Assembly: GCA_903872185.1 (NCBI GenBank)
Contig: CAIQJL010000159.1
Location: forward strand, 1-39,728
DNA from: an uncultured Bacteroidota bacterium
GTDB taxonomy: Bacteria > Bacteroidota > Bacteroidia > Bacteroidales > GWA2-32-17
Direction: 5' to 3'
DNA length: 39,728 nt
Part shown: positions 25,234 to 35,400 of the stretch, one piece after another
Numbering within the stretch: the stretch's first letter is position 1
Layout: each line of letters starts with the position of its first letter
Notes under the pieces: generated by a model
Database searches by the model: none
What the model saw: only the letters and a program-made list of their open reading frames with translations
Told to the model about the DNA's origin: nothing
Made by a program: the position numbers and the translations under genes

Positions 25234-26217
25234 TTATTCAAATCTGAAAGTATCTTTCTTTTTATAATTATTTACGCCGTTTTTGTGTCCGATTGCATTT
25301 ACTAGATTAGTGAATGTTAAATTTAACGGAGTTCGTATATAATGTTTTCTTCCGTATTCAACAATTTTTCCATTCATGTAATCGATTTCGGTTTCTTTAT
25401 TGTTAATTAAATCTACTGCAAGTGATGGCATATGATTACCTGCTGCCATTAAATAACGAATACATAATTTAACAAAATTTTCAGGCAATTTAATTTCTTC
25501 TGCTTTTGCGACTTCAACAGCTTCGTATAAAAGTTGCTCAACAATTTCTAATGTGTCTGGATGACTCATTGCTTCTTTCATAGTTAGCTTTGAAATGGCA
25601 CAAAGAGGACTAAGAGCAGCATTAAGAATGGTTTTTTCCCATATTTTATCAGCAATAACAAATGAGTCTGTCATTTTTGTTTCAAGATTTACGCTTGATA
25701 AAGTATCAGCAATCCATTGTGCCATCTCTTTTTGTGAATCGTCAATAGATCCAACAAAATTAGGTGGATTAAAGAAATTTATATTTACCACATTTGGTGC
25801 TTGTAAATTTCCTGCAAAGTTAACTACCATTCTAAAAATTCTTGAATCTGTAAAATGGTTTAAATATTTTTTTCTGATGTCAATTCCATTTTGAGCACTT
25901 AATAAAAATAGATCTTTTTTACCACTTTTATCTAGTTCATCTAAAATTGAATCAACGTGGTATGCTTTTACAGCACTTATTAATAAATCAAAATCATGCT
26001 CCATTAATTCTTCGATAGAATTATAAACATGTTTGAAATATGATTTTTTTTCTACTTTGCCACATAATTCAATGCCATGAGATCTTATTAAACTTAGTTT
26101 CTCTCTGTCAAGATCTGTTATTGCAACTTCACAACCAGCTTCGTTAAAATGAACTGCAAGCGTTTGTCCAATCGGTCCTAATCCAATTATCCCAATTTTG
26201 GAAAGTTGTTTTTTCAT
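25234..26217 (-). CDS. Ketopantoate reductase-family NAD(P) dehydrogenase
   Basis: The 327-residue protein has an N-terminal GLGPIGQTLA Rossmann motif and a C-terminal helical domain with WEKTILNAALSPLCAI, in which K and N match the catalytic pair of 2-dehydropantoate 2-reductase (ApbA/PanE). The sequence is complete and the key residues are kept, so it is probably active. It sits in the aromatic operon, 33 bases from both neighbours, with no pantothenate genes nearby. It may act on a 2-oxo or 3-hydroxy intermediate of the pathway rather than ketopantoate. This is inference; real PanE activity is possible. Confidence 0.75.
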   Translation of the reverse strand: MKKQLSKIGIIGLGPIGQTLAVHFNEAGCEVAITDLDREKLSLIRSHGIELCGKVEKKSYFKHVYNSIEELMEHDFDLLISAVKAYHVDSILDELDKSGKKDLFLLSAQNGIDIRKKYLNHFTDSRIFRMVVNFAGNLQAPNVVNINFFNPPNFVGSIDDSQKEMAQWIADTLSSVNLETKMTDSFVIADKIWEKTILNAALSPLCAISKLTMKEAMSHPDTLEIVEQLLYEAVEVAKAEEIKLPENFVKLCIRYLMAAGNHMPSLAVDLINNKETEIDYMNGKIVEYGRKHYIRTPLNLTFTNLVNAIGHKNGVNNYKKKDTFRFE

Positions 26218-26250
26218 AGTTGTTTATTATAAAATTGAAATTAATATTAT

Positions 26251-28338
26251 TTAAAGAATTATTCTTGCATCTACAGCACAAACTCTATCCTCAAAAGCAA
26301 ATACAGGGTTAATGTCAAGCTCTTTTATTTCAGGGTTATCTGTTACAAGTTTTGAAACTCTTTGAATTAATTCGATTAATAATTTCTTGTTAACTCCTTT
26401 GTTTCCTCTATAACCATCAATTAGTTTTACTGCTTTTATTGTTTCAACCATTTCTTGTGCTTCTACATCAGATATTGGCGCTATGTTAAATTTTACATCT
26501 TTAAATATTTCAACAAAAATACCACCCATTCCGAACATAATCAAATGGCCCAATCCTTCTTCTTTTTTTGCTCCAATAATAAGTTCTAATCCTTTAGGTT
26601 GTTGCTTTTGAATGAAAAATTTCAAGTTGTCAACTTTTAATTTCTCCTGCATATCCTTAACAGCAATTATTACCTGATCTTCATTAGAAATATTTAATGC
26701 AACACCTCCAACATCACTTTTATGAATAACTTTTTCTGAATCGGCTTTTATTACAACTGGGAAACCAATTTTAGTTGCAGCATCTACTGCGTCTCTTGCA
26801 TCATTTGCAATTCTCCATTCTGAAACTGGAATTGAATATGCACCCAATATTGAATAAACTTCATTTGCAGTAAGAACTTCACGATTTGCAGATTTTGCTT
26901 TTTCAATTATAATTTTTGAAATATTTTTGTCTGAATCTATAAATTGTTTTATTTCGCCCTTATTTCTTGAACGGATGTCATTATATCTTACCATTGCAGC
27001 AAGTGCTTTTGCAGCAGTTTCTGCAAAATCAAAACAAGGAATAGAACCATCTTTTAAAATTTTTGAAGTTCCTTGCCATTTTTGTTTATCTGTCATATAA
27101 TTACAGACAATAGGCTTTTTACTGTTTTTAGCAGCTTCTGCAAACTCTCTGGCAACACTTTCACAATCAACAAAAGGTGGTGTAACAAAATTTACATAAA
27201 TATTATCAATATTTTCTTCGTTCATCATAACTTCAAAAGCCGATTTGAAATGTGATGCTCCTGCTGTTGCAACAACGTCCAAAGGATTATTGATTGAAGC
27301 AGATTCAAGCATTGTAGTTTTTAAAATTGCTTTTGCTTTATCTGAAAGTTGAGGAACTTCTAAGCCATTACTGACTAATTCATCAATTGCAATTACTGAA
27401 GGACCTCCTGTATTGGTGATTATACCAACTCTTTTTCCGTGGGGAATAGGTTGGCAAGAGAATGCTACAGCAGCATTACACAAATCTTCTAAGTTTGTAA
27501 ATGAAAGAATTCCAACTTTTTTGAAAATAACTTCCATTGAAATACTTCCTGCTAAACCTCCAATATGTGAACGTGATGCTTCTGCACCTTTATCAGTGCG
27601 TCCTGCTGTCATCGCTAAAATTGGCTTTTTAGCTGAAACTTCAAGTGCAACATCCATGAATTCTTTCGGATCAGTTAGGCTTTCAACATAAAGCACAATA
27701 GCCCTGGTATTCTCATCGTTTCCATAATAACGAATAATTTCAGGAATAGAAACATCAGAAGCGTTTCCATTTGAGGTATACATTCTCATTCCTATTCCCC
27801 AGTCGTAGAATGCTTGCATAATTACTGCACCAACACCACCACTTTGAGCTACAACAGAAATAAAACCTGGTTCGGGAAAAGTGAATGTAAAATTGCAATA
27901 TGCATTAAATTTTGGATCAGAATTTATAGTACCCTGACAATTTGGACCAATGATACGAATATTATATTTTTTAGCACGAGCAAGAAAGTCATCTTCAAGA
28001 GCCTGGCCTTCTTTACCCATTTCTTTAAATCCAGCAGTGTTTATAATTATAACTTTTACTCCTTTTTTTCCACAATTTTCAACTTCTTCGGGTACAAAAG
28101 GCGGTGGAATAACGATATGTGCCAATTCAACTTCTCCAGGAACATCTAAAATGGAAGGGTATGCTTTTAGTCCACGGATTTCATCTATTTTTGGATTAAT
28201 TGGATAAATTGGGCCGGTAAATCCGTAATGTAAAAGGTTTTTTATGATAACATTTCCGATAGAAAGTTCTTTAACTGAAGCACCTATTAAAGCTATTGAT
28301 TTTGGTTCGTAGAAATAATTTAAGCCGTTGCTACCCAT
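26251..28338 (-). CDS. ADP-forming acyl-CoA synthetase (fused alpha and beta)
   Basis: This 695-residue protein has the CoA-binding domain (FYEPKSIALIGAS, 10-21), the two succinyl-CoA-ligase-like domains, the phospho-histidine H258 in SRSHIGGLAG, and a C-terminal ATP-grasp domain from about 475 (FPVVIKADSEKVIHKSDVGGV). It is the fused form of acetate--CoA ligase (ADP-forming), which interconverts acyl-CoA, ADP and Pi with acid, CoA and ATP. In this operon it could activate benzoate, or make ATP from acetyl-CoA or another thioester. An AAGGAA lies before the ATG. It heads the second transcription unit behind its own promoter-like sequence. Confidence 0.9.
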   Translation of the reverse strand: MGSNGLNYFYEPKSIALIGASVKELSIGNVIIKNLLHYGFTGPIYPINPKIDEIRGLKAYPSILDVPGEVELAHIVIPPPFVPEEVENCGKKGVKVIIINTAGFKEMGKEGQALEDDFLARAKKYNIRIIGPNCQGTINSDPKFNAYCNFTFTFPEPGFISVVAQSGGVGAVIMQAFYDWGIGMRMYTSNGNASDVSIPEIIRYYGNDENTRAIVLYVESLTDPKEFMDVALEVSAKKPILAMTAGRTDKGAEASRSHIGGLAGSISMEVIFKKVGILSFTNLEDLCNAAVAFSCQPIPHGKRVGIITNTGGPSVIAIDELVSNGLEVPQLSDKAKAILKTTMLESASINNPLDVVATAGASHFKSAFEVMMNEENIDNIYVNFVTPPFVDCESVAREFAEAAKNSKKPIVCNYMTDKQKWQGTSKILKDGSIPCFDFAETAAKALAAMVRYNDIRSRNKGEIKQFIDSDKNISKIIIEKAKSANREVLTANEVYSILGAYSIPVSEWRIANDARDAVDAATKIGFPVVIKADSEKVIHKSDVGGVALNISNEDQVIIAVKDMQEKLKVDNLKFFIQKQQPKGLELIIGAKKEEGLGHLIMFGMGGIFVEIFKDVKFNIAPISDVEAQEMVETIKAVKLIDGYRGNKGVNKKLLIELIQRVSKLVTDNPEIKELDINPVFAFEDRVCAVDARIIL

Positions 28339-28378
28339 AAATTCCTTAGTAATAAATAAGACATTAAATGTTGGAGTT

Positions 28379-28386
28379 CAAACTTA
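28379..28386 (-). promoter_or_regulatory. -7 element of the acyl-CoA synthetase unit
   Basis: On the minus strand the sequence reads TAAGTTTG, matching TAnnTTTG, about 40 bases before the ATG. A -33 TTG is not visible at the usual spacing. Confidence 0.45.
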
Positions 28387-28427
28387 CATAAAAATTTATA
28401 AAATAAACTTATTTAAGAGAAAATAAT

Positions 28428-28441
28428 ATGTTAATTAACAT
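28428..28441. promoter_or_regulatory. ATG-N8-CAT palindrome ahead of the acyl-CoA synthetase unit
   Basis: ATGTTAATTAACAT is a perfect 14-base palindrome, 41 bases upstream of the -7 box (about two helical turns further than the 21 bases at the other two sites). It is a candidate activator or repressor site. Confidence 0.4.
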
Positions 28442-28637
28442 GAAATATTTTTTAGCCTGTATTCTTTTTAAATTATGCATATTCATTAGTGAAATAGATA
28501 ATATGTAATACGATATTGAAATTTTAACGATTTATAAAATATGTTATATAGCATCTTATTGTTGCGGATTATAATATAATTAAGTATTTTATTTTATAGT
28601 AAAATTTTATTCTAAGTTAATCTAATTTTATTTTTTA

Positions 28638-29228
28638 TTAATGTTCAGGAAATGAAAGAGCTTCAGTTAATACAAAAACTGCCTGAAGATAAGATGTTGG
28701 GCAAAGAGGGAAACATTCTTTACATGAATTACATTCTTTTGCTGCTATTTCGGGAATAAAACTTATTTCTTTATTTATTCCTCTGTCAATAAACCCAACT
28801 GCATTTAATTTTTTAACTTCAGAACAGTATCTTACACATAGTCCACAATGAACACAAAAAGAAGCTTCTTTTTCAAAACGATTTTTATCGGCACCATATT
28901 CATGAGCGAGTTCTTGTAATGCTAATGAATTTGGAGCATGGGCAAGAAGTAATTCTAAAATAGTTTTTCTTATTCTATCAATTTTCTCAGACCTTGTTTT
29001 CACTACCATATTCGCTTCGGCCTGATAAACACATGAGACAACAAGTTTAGTCCATCCTCCAGCATCAATTTCAACAATACAAAGACGACAACCGCCAAAA
29101 GGTATTAATTTCTCATGGTGACAGAGTTTTGGAATAAATATACCAGCACTTTGAGCTGCCTCTAGGACGGTCATGCCCTCATTGGCTTTAATTATTTTTC
29201 CGTCAATATTTAAGTTGATAATTTTCAT
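28638..29228 (-). CDS. bamI: BamI-like (NuoG N-terminal-like) iron-sulfur subunit
   Basis: This 196-residue protein has a [2Fe-2S] domain with C36, C47, C50 and C66 (PKLCHHE, FGGCRLC, VSCV). A helical segment (LLAHAPNSLALQELAHEYG) with possible histidine ligands follows, and then two [4Fe-4S] motifs (SFCVHCGLCVRYC and CNSCKECFPLC). This equals the N-terminal part of complex I subunit G without the molybdopterin-like domain. In the class II benzoyl-CoA reductase complex such a subunit would pass electrons between the NuoF-like flavoprotein and the Hdr-like core. Spacing is 5 bases from the NuoF-like gene. The letter BamI is assigned by gene order. Confidence 0.82.
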   Translation of the reverse strand: MKIINLNIDGKIIKANEGMTVLEAAQSAGIFIPKLCHHEKLIPFGGCRLCIVEIDAGGWTKLVVSCVYQAEANMVVKTRSEKIDRIRKTILELLLAHAPNSLALQELAHEYGADKNRFEKEASFCVHCGLCVRYCSEVKKLNAVGFIDRGINKEISFIPEIAAKECNSCKECFPLCPTSYLQAVFVLTEALSFPEH

Positions 29229-29233
29229 TTTAT

Positions 29234-31147
29234 CTATCTGGTTATTATTCTTTCTTCTTCAGTAATAGGAGAGGGTAGAGGTTCTCCAGAAATTTTCTTT
29301 ACTGCGCCAAATTTAGTTGGACAAACTTCGAAACAAGTTCCACAATTTGTGCATTTCTCTTGATTAATTACATGTATTTTTTTCTTTTCGCCATCAATTG
29401 CATCTACAGGACATTTTTTTAGACAAATCATACATGCAACACACTTATCAGTATCAATATGATATTTTATAAGCTCTTTGCAATACAAGGACGGACATTT
29501 CTTTTCTTTGATGTGAGCCTCATATTCATGTCTGAAATATTGTAAAGTACTTAAAAATGGATTCGGTGCAGATTTTCCTAATGCGCAAAGCGAAGCCTCC
29601 ATCGCAGTTTCAGAAAGTACTTCTAAAAGTTCAATATCACCTTCTTTTCCTTTTCCTTCTGTGATATTTGTTAAGATTTTATTCATCTGTCTTAATCCTT
29701 CACGACAAGGAATACATTTCCCACATGATTCCTCGGTTAAAAAGTTAATGAAATATCTTGCTACATCGACCATGCAAGTATCCTCATCCATGATAATCAT
29801 TCCACCAGAACCCATCATTGAACCGGCTTTTGTTAGCTCATCAAAACCCACTTCAAGATCAAGTTTGTCTTCTGGGATACAACCTCCGGAAGGACCTCCG
29901 GTTTGTACAGCTTTAAATTTTTTACCTCCAGGAATACCACCACCAATTTTATAAATAATATCTCTTAAAGTCATACCCATTGGTATTTCTACAAGACCTG
30001 TATTGGTGATTTTTCCAACTAGTGAGAAAATCTTAGTTCCTTTACTGCTTTCTGTTCCTATTTTATTATACCAGTCGGCTCCTTTATTGATAATTAGCGG
30101 AACATTTGCCCATGTCTCAACATTATTCAAAACGCTTGGTTTATTCCAAAGTCCAACAATGTTTGAACGCACATATTTTGGTCTTGGTTCTCCAACTCTA
30201 CCTTCCAATGCTGTCATTAATGCAGTTGATTCTCCACAAACGAAAGCACCCGCACCTTGATGTACTTTTACAACAAAGTCGAATCCAGAGCCAAGAATAT
30301 TTTTTCCTAGCAAGCCATATTGTTCTGCCTGCTTAATTGCTAAATTAATATTAACAACAGCCAAAGGATATTCTTGTCTAACATAAACATATCCTTCTTG
30401 AGCACCAACAGCATAACCTCCGATAATTAATCCTTCAAGAATGGAATGTGGATTTCCTTCAAGTAAAGCTCTATCCATGAATGCTCCGGGATCACCTTCA
30501 TCAGCATTAACAATTACATATTTTGTTTTTTCAGGATCGTTTCTTGAGCCCTCCCATTTTTTCCCTGTTGGAAAACCTGCACCCCCACGGCCTCTCAGGT
30601 TGGATTTTTTAACTTCATCCAAAACCAGCTCAGGAGTCATCTTAGAAAGAGATTTTACTAAAGCCGAATAACCATAAATTGCTATATAGTCATCAATGCT
30701 TTTGGAATCTATTTTTATATTGTTACAAATCACATTTCTTTCCTGATTTTTATAAAAAGGAATATCATATTCATGTATTGCTTTTTCGCCATTTGAGGAG
30801 TCAACATAAAGTAAACGGTCAACTACTTTCTTTTCTTTAATGGTTTGCGAGACAATTTCAGTAACATCCTGTGGAGTTACTTGTAAATAACAAATTTCTT
30901 CAGGATAAATAACAACAACAGGTCCTCTTTCACAAAAACCAGGACAACCCGTTCCTTTTATATCAACACTTGCACTTAAGTTTTGATTTTCAAGTTCAGA
31001 TTTAAATGCTGCAATTACTTCATTTGCGCCAGAAGCTAAACAACCGGCACCTGCACAAACTGAAATACAAGGTTTATTAGGATCTCTTTTGGATAAAATA
31101 TCTTGTCTGAATTTTTCTAATTCTTCTGCGGTCTTAAACGATTCCAT
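29234..31147 (-). CDS. bamH: BamH-like (NuoF-like) NADH-binding flavoprotein with extra ferredoxin domain
   Basis: This 637-residue protein has an N-terminal thioredoxin-like [2Fe-2S] domain (CAGAGCLASG and CPGFCERGP), then the NuoF core with GRGGAGFPTGKKWE and NADEGDPGAFMDR for FMN/NADH and ESCGKCIPCREG for a [4Fe-4S] cluster. The C-terminal tail has two [4Fe-4S] motifs (DKCVACMICLKKCP and EKCTNCGTCFEVCP). This is the HydB-like layout seen in flavin-based electron-transfer complexes. It would exchange electrons with NAD(H) for the benzoyl-CoA reductase complex. A GAGG site precedes the ATG. Assigned as BamH by order and content. Confidence 0.86.
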   Translation of the reverse strand: MESFKTAEELEKFRQDILSKRDPNKPCISVCAGAGCLASGANEVIAAFKSELENQNLSASVDIKGTGCPGFCERGPVVVIYPEEICYLQVTPQDVTEIVSQTIKEKKVVDRLLYVDSSNGEKAIHEYDIPFYKNQERNVICNNIKIDSKSIDDYIAIYGYSALVKSLSKMTPELVLDEVKKSNLRGRGGAGFPTGKKWEGSRNDPEKTKYVIVNADEGDPGAFMDRALLEGNPHSILEGLIIGGYAVGAQEGYVYVRQEYPLAVVNINLAIKQAEQYGLLGKNILGSGFDFVVKVHQGAGAFVCGESTALMTALEGRVGEPRPKYVRSNIVGLWNKPSVLNNVETWANVPLIINKGADWYNKIGTESSKGTKIFSLVGKITNTGLVEIPMGMTLRDIIYKIGGGIPGGKKFKAVQTGGPSGGCIPEDKLDLEVGFDELTKAGSMMGSGGMIIMDEDTCMVDVARYFINFLTEESCGKCIPCREGLRQMNKILTNITEGKGKEGDIELLEVLSETAMEASLCALGKSAPNPFLSTLQYFRHEYEAHIKEKKCPSLYCKELIKYHIDTDKCVACMICLKKCPVDAIDGEKKKIHVINQEKCTNCGTCFEVCPTKFGAVKKISGEPLPSPITEEERIITR

Positions 31148-31155
31148 ATATTCCT

Positions 31156-31608
31156 CTATTTGTAGCTATTTAAAACTTCTGCTGTTTCACTTACTGAAAT
31201 CTTTCCGTGAGTTTTTCCATTGATTTCTATTACTGGTCCTAAAGCACAGCAACCAAGACAGTTAACCGTTTCTAGACTGAATTTCATGTCAACATCAGTT
31301 TCTCCAGGCTTTATTCCGGTAAGGTCTTCGACTGTTTCTAATACACGTTTTGCACCACGAACATGACAAGCAGTGCCCATGCATATATGAACTTCATGGC
31401 GTCCTTTAGGTACTAAACTAAAAGCTTTATAAAAACTTGCAATATGCATTGTTCTGGTTAACGGAATTTGTAATTTTTCACTTACTCTTTCTAATGCTTC
31501 TTTTGGTAGCCAATGATTTTCACTTTGAATATCAAGTAAAATCTGAATAAGCGAACTGGCTTCACTATTATGTTTTTCGATTAAATAATCTATTTTTTTG
31601 TTATCCAT
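31156..31608 (-). CDS. bamG: BamG-like (NuoE-like) [2Fe-2S] subunit
   Basis: This 150-residue protein has a helical N-terminus and a thioredoxin-like domain with cluster ligands C76, C81, C117 and C121 (ICMGTACHV and VNCLGCCALGP). This is the 24-kDa type subunit that pairs with NuoF. The gene is 8 bases from the NuoF-like gene and 9 from the MvhD-like gene, which fits one complex. Length is normal for NuoE. Letter assignment follows the G. metallireducens gene order as I recall it. Confidence 0.86.
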   Translation of the reverse strand: MDNKKIDYLIEKHNSEASSLIQILLDIQSENHWLPKEALERVSEKLQIPLTRTMHIASFYKAFSLVPKGRHEVHICMGTACHVRGAKRVLETVEDLTGIKPGETDVDMKFSLETVNCLGCCALGPVIEINGKTHGKISVSETAEVLNSYK

Positions 31609-31617
31609 AGTAATATT

Positions 31618-32385
31618 TTAAGCAAGCGCGTAACTTTTGTTATTCATATCATATCTTACTAATCCTTGTTTTGAGGAATCGTTCATATGTTTTGCAACTT
31701 CTGAAGGAGTAAGACCTAAAGATGCTGAAATTTCACCAGTAGAAAGATTTTTTTTCTGTAAGAGTATAGTTATTTGAGCTTTTATTAATTTATCTAAAAT
31801 TAACTCATTAAATAATTTCTCAAATTCTTCACTGTTAAAAAACTTATGATATGCTTCTTCAGTTCTTTCTGAAACATGAAGCCTTTGAGTTAATACAAGT
31901 TTAATGTATGGAATAATTTTTTTAATTGCCTCGAATTTAAATGCTAAAGTTTCAGCATCTATACCTTCGGCTTTACCAATAGGACCCATTTTAGTGAGTT
32001 CTGTGCTATATTCATTCATGAAATTTGCAAAACGTATTCCTTCACCTGCCGAGACCCATTCAATTCTCAGACGTTCAGGATAAATACCTACATGTTTTAA
32101 TAGTTTTCTAAAAACTTGCACCATGCTAAATGCATTAAAGTTGCCATTTGTTACATAATGACAATCGCACAGATGACAACCTCCAACAAAAACTCCATCT
32201 TGTCCGTTTGATAAAGCCCGATGAATATGAAGCATGTCAACGCGAGCAGAACACATTACTCTGATAAGTCTGATATGTGGTGGATATTGAAAACGGGAAA
32301 CGCCACATAAGTCTGCCCCACCGTAACAACACCAATTGCATATTATTCCTATTATTTTTGGTTGAAAATTATGATCTGAACTCAT
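31618..32385 (-). CDS. bamF: BamF-like (MvhD-like) subunit with C-terminal helix-turn-helix-like extension
   Basis: The first about 130 residues match the MvhD/FlpD delta subunit: CNWCCYGGADLCGVSR (C16, C19, C20, C27), IRVMCSARVD (C45), and GGCHLCDCHY (C70, C73, C75). Such subunits hold a [2Fe-2S] cluster and link HdrA to the electron donor. All cysteine positions are ordinary Cys codons, with no in-frame TGA. An extra about 120 residues follow, ending in a winged-helix-like segment (LSTGEISASLGLTPSEVAKHM, then QGLVRYD). The extension may be structural rather than DNA-binding. It lies 36 bases after the HdrA-like gene. Confidence 0.85.
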   Translation of the reverse strand: MSSDHNFQPKIIGIICNWCCYGGADLCGVSRFQYPPHIRLIRVMCSARVDMLHIHRALSNGQDGVFVGGCHLCDCHYVTNGNFNAFSMVQVFRKLLKHVGIYPERLRIEWVSAGEGIRFANFMNEYSTELTKMGPIGKAEGIDAETLAFKFEAIKKIIPYIKLVLTQRLHVSERTEEAYHKFFNSEEFEKLFNELILDKLIKAQITILLQKKNLSTGEISASLGLTPSEVAKHMNDSSKQGLVRYDMNNKSYALA

Positions 32386-32421
32386 TATTTATATATTGTT
32401 ATCAATATTGTTTTATACATT

Positions 32422-35400
32422 TTATCTCATATCTAATACTGCATCTATCTGGCCGAGTAGTTCTTCATCGGTATAATGCTTAAGTGAAATTGCAGAAGTA
32501 GGACAAACAACATTACAAAGCCCATCTCCCTTGCAAAGCACAGAATTAACTGCTGCAAGATTTTTTTCATTAAAAGCAATTGCACCATAAGTGCAAACTG
32601 AAATACAAGCTCCGCATGACACACAAGTGTTTTCATTTACTTCGCAAACAGAACCTGAAGCTGTAACTGTGTCTTGTGAGAGAAGAGCTACTGCTCTGCC
32701 TGCAGCACCATATGCCTGACTTATTGCCTCTGAAATATGCTTTGGATAATGAGCTGTTCCACATAAATAAATCCCTTCAGCTGAAAAATCAACAGGTCTT
32801 AGTTTCATATGAGCTTCTTGGAAAAAGCCATCCTGATTTAATGTTACTTTAAACTGTCGCGATGCTTCATAAGTTCCTTCCGAAGAAATAACAGCAGCAG
32901 CAAGAGATACTATGTCAGCATCAATTATTAGATCTTTTCCTAGAATAGGATCGGCAACGCAAACTCTAATAACTTCTTTACCACTTTCAGTTATTGATTC
33001 TAACTTTGGTTTATTCTCTGGTTCATAGCGAATAAATTTCACGTTTTTGCTTGCAGCTTCGCGATAATAATCCTCGCTATAACCATAAGTTCTTATATCT
33101 CTGAAGAGAATATAAATATCAAGTTCAGGGTTTATCTCTTTTAATTTTAAGGCATTTTTAATAGAATGCGAACAACATACACGGCTACAATAATTTCTAT
33201 CTGGTTGTCTACAACCAACGCATTGTATCATTACCAGACTTTTTGCCTCAGTAAGTTTTTCGTTTTTAAGCGCTAATTGTTCACCCATTTCAACAGATGT
33301 CATTACCTTTTCTGTTGTTCCATATAAATATTCAGTTGGCTTATATTCAACAGCACCTGTTGCTAATACTGCTGCACCATGTTTTATTACTTTTGTTCTT
33401 CCTTCAGTTGTAACAGTTGTAACAAAATTCCCGACATAACCAGAAACATCAGTTATAGATGCACTATGAGATACAAAAACCAAAGGATGCTGATATATCT
33501 TTTTTATTAAATCGGCAATAAATTCCTGCACATTTAGACCTTCAAGAGTTGTTGGGATTCTTAGAGCCATTCCGCCAAGATTTGCCTCTTTTTCTAACAA
33601 ATGAACTTCAAATCCCTGATTAGCGATACTTAAAGCACTTGTCATGCCAGCTATACCACCACCAACAACTAAAGCAGTTTTATTTACAGGCAAATCAAAC
33701 TCCTGTAAAGGTTCTAGATAACCAACTCTGGCAACAGACATACGAACTAAATCTTTTGCTTTTTTTGAAGCTTCTTCTTTTTGTTTGGAATGAACCCATG
33801 AACAATGTTCACGAATATTTGTAAAATCGAAAAAATATTGATTTAAGCCAGCTTCTCTAAGTGTATCACGAAATAGAGGTTCATGTGTTTTAGGTGTGCA
33901 TGCTGCAACAATTACACGATTCAACTTTTTCTCTCTAATTGTATTTGAAATTTGTTGTGCAGCATCGGTAGAACAAATAAATAATCCTTCTTCAGCATGA
34001 ACAACTGTATCAAGACTTTTAGAATAATCTACCAATCCTGGAATATCAACAACACGACCAATATTTGCACCGCAATGGCAAGCAAAAACGCCAACTCTAA
34101 GTTCTTCTTCAGAAACATCTCTTTCTTCTGGATAAACACGTTCTTTAGAAAGCTTACCACGTCTTGCACTTAAAAGCTCACCAACCATCGCATTTGCTCC
34201 GCTCGCTCCAACTACAGATTCTGGAATATCTAAAGGCCCTTGAAATGCACCACTAATAAAAATTCCAGGTCTTGAAGTTTTTATTGGGCTAGTTGGGTTT
34301 ATTTCGCAAAATTGGTGATGGTTAAGCTCAATGCCAAAGATGTCGGCAAAATTTTCAACATTAGCTGGAGGAATTAATCCTACACCTAATACAACAAGGT
34401 CGAATTCATCTTCTTTAACTCCATCGTTGGGTGTAGAATATTTAATTGTTACATTTTGTGAACCAGGTATTTCTTTTCCTACTGTCACATAACTTCTAAT
34501 AAATGTAACACCTGGTAAATTTTCAGCTCTTTGATAAAATCTTTCAAAATCTTTCCCATAAGAACGGATATCATTATGGAAAATAGTGGCTATCATATCC
34601 GCATCATGATCTTTGGATAAGATAACTTGTTTTTGAATATATGTGCAACAAACTGAAGAACAATAACTGTTACCACCTTCTGTTGTTTGTCTTGAGCCAA
34701 CGCAATGTATCCAAGCTATTTTTTTAGGATGTTTATGATCAGATGGTCTTAAAATTTCACCAGTATGTGGTCCAGTTGAACATAATAACCTTTCGAAATC
34801 GAGACTAGTAACAACATTCTTATATTTTCCATAACCATAATCACCTCTTACTTCAGGATGAAAAACATCATAGCCTGGGGACAACACTATTGCTCCAACT
34901 TTTACAATTCTTTTCTCAGCTTTCTGATGTAAATCAATGGCATTGTTTTTACATACACCAACACAAATAGAACATTTTCCACTTTTAAGGTAAGAACAGG
35001 CATCGTCAATATATGGTACTAATGGAACTGCCTGTGAAAAGTAAATATGTACTGCTTTGTTATTTGAAAGCTCCTGATTAAAAGGATCTGGAATATTTAT
35101 AGGACAATACTCAGCACATACAGTACAACCGGTACATTTATCCTCAATAATATATCTTGGTTTCTTGTTTAATGTTACGGTAAAGTCTCCTGCCTCTCCT
35201 TCAACTTTTTCTACTTCAGTATAAGTAAGAATTTCAATATTAGGATGCCTGTCGCATTCAATAAATTTAGGAGACTCAATACACATTGAGCAATCGTTTG
35301 TTGGAAATGTTTTGTCGAGTTGAGCCATTTTACCTCCAATGGTAGGCGATTTATCGACAAGATAAACCTTATAGCCCGTTGTAGCAAGATCAAGAGCAGC

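Larger units (their letters stand above)
28339..28637. other. Gap between the bam genes and the downstream-pathway genes
   Basis: This 299-base AT-rich gap contains the minus-strand -7 box at 28379-28386 and the palindrome at 28428-28441. No ORF or RNA fold is convincing, and no strong terminator for the bam genes is visible. The island is therefore likely to be one readthrough transcript with an internal promoter, or two units. Confidence 0.5.

Noticed and set aside
27814-28207. Overlapping plus-strand ORFs across the acyl-CoA synthetase gene
   Set aside because: Shadows of a well-conserved minus-strand gene; no motif.
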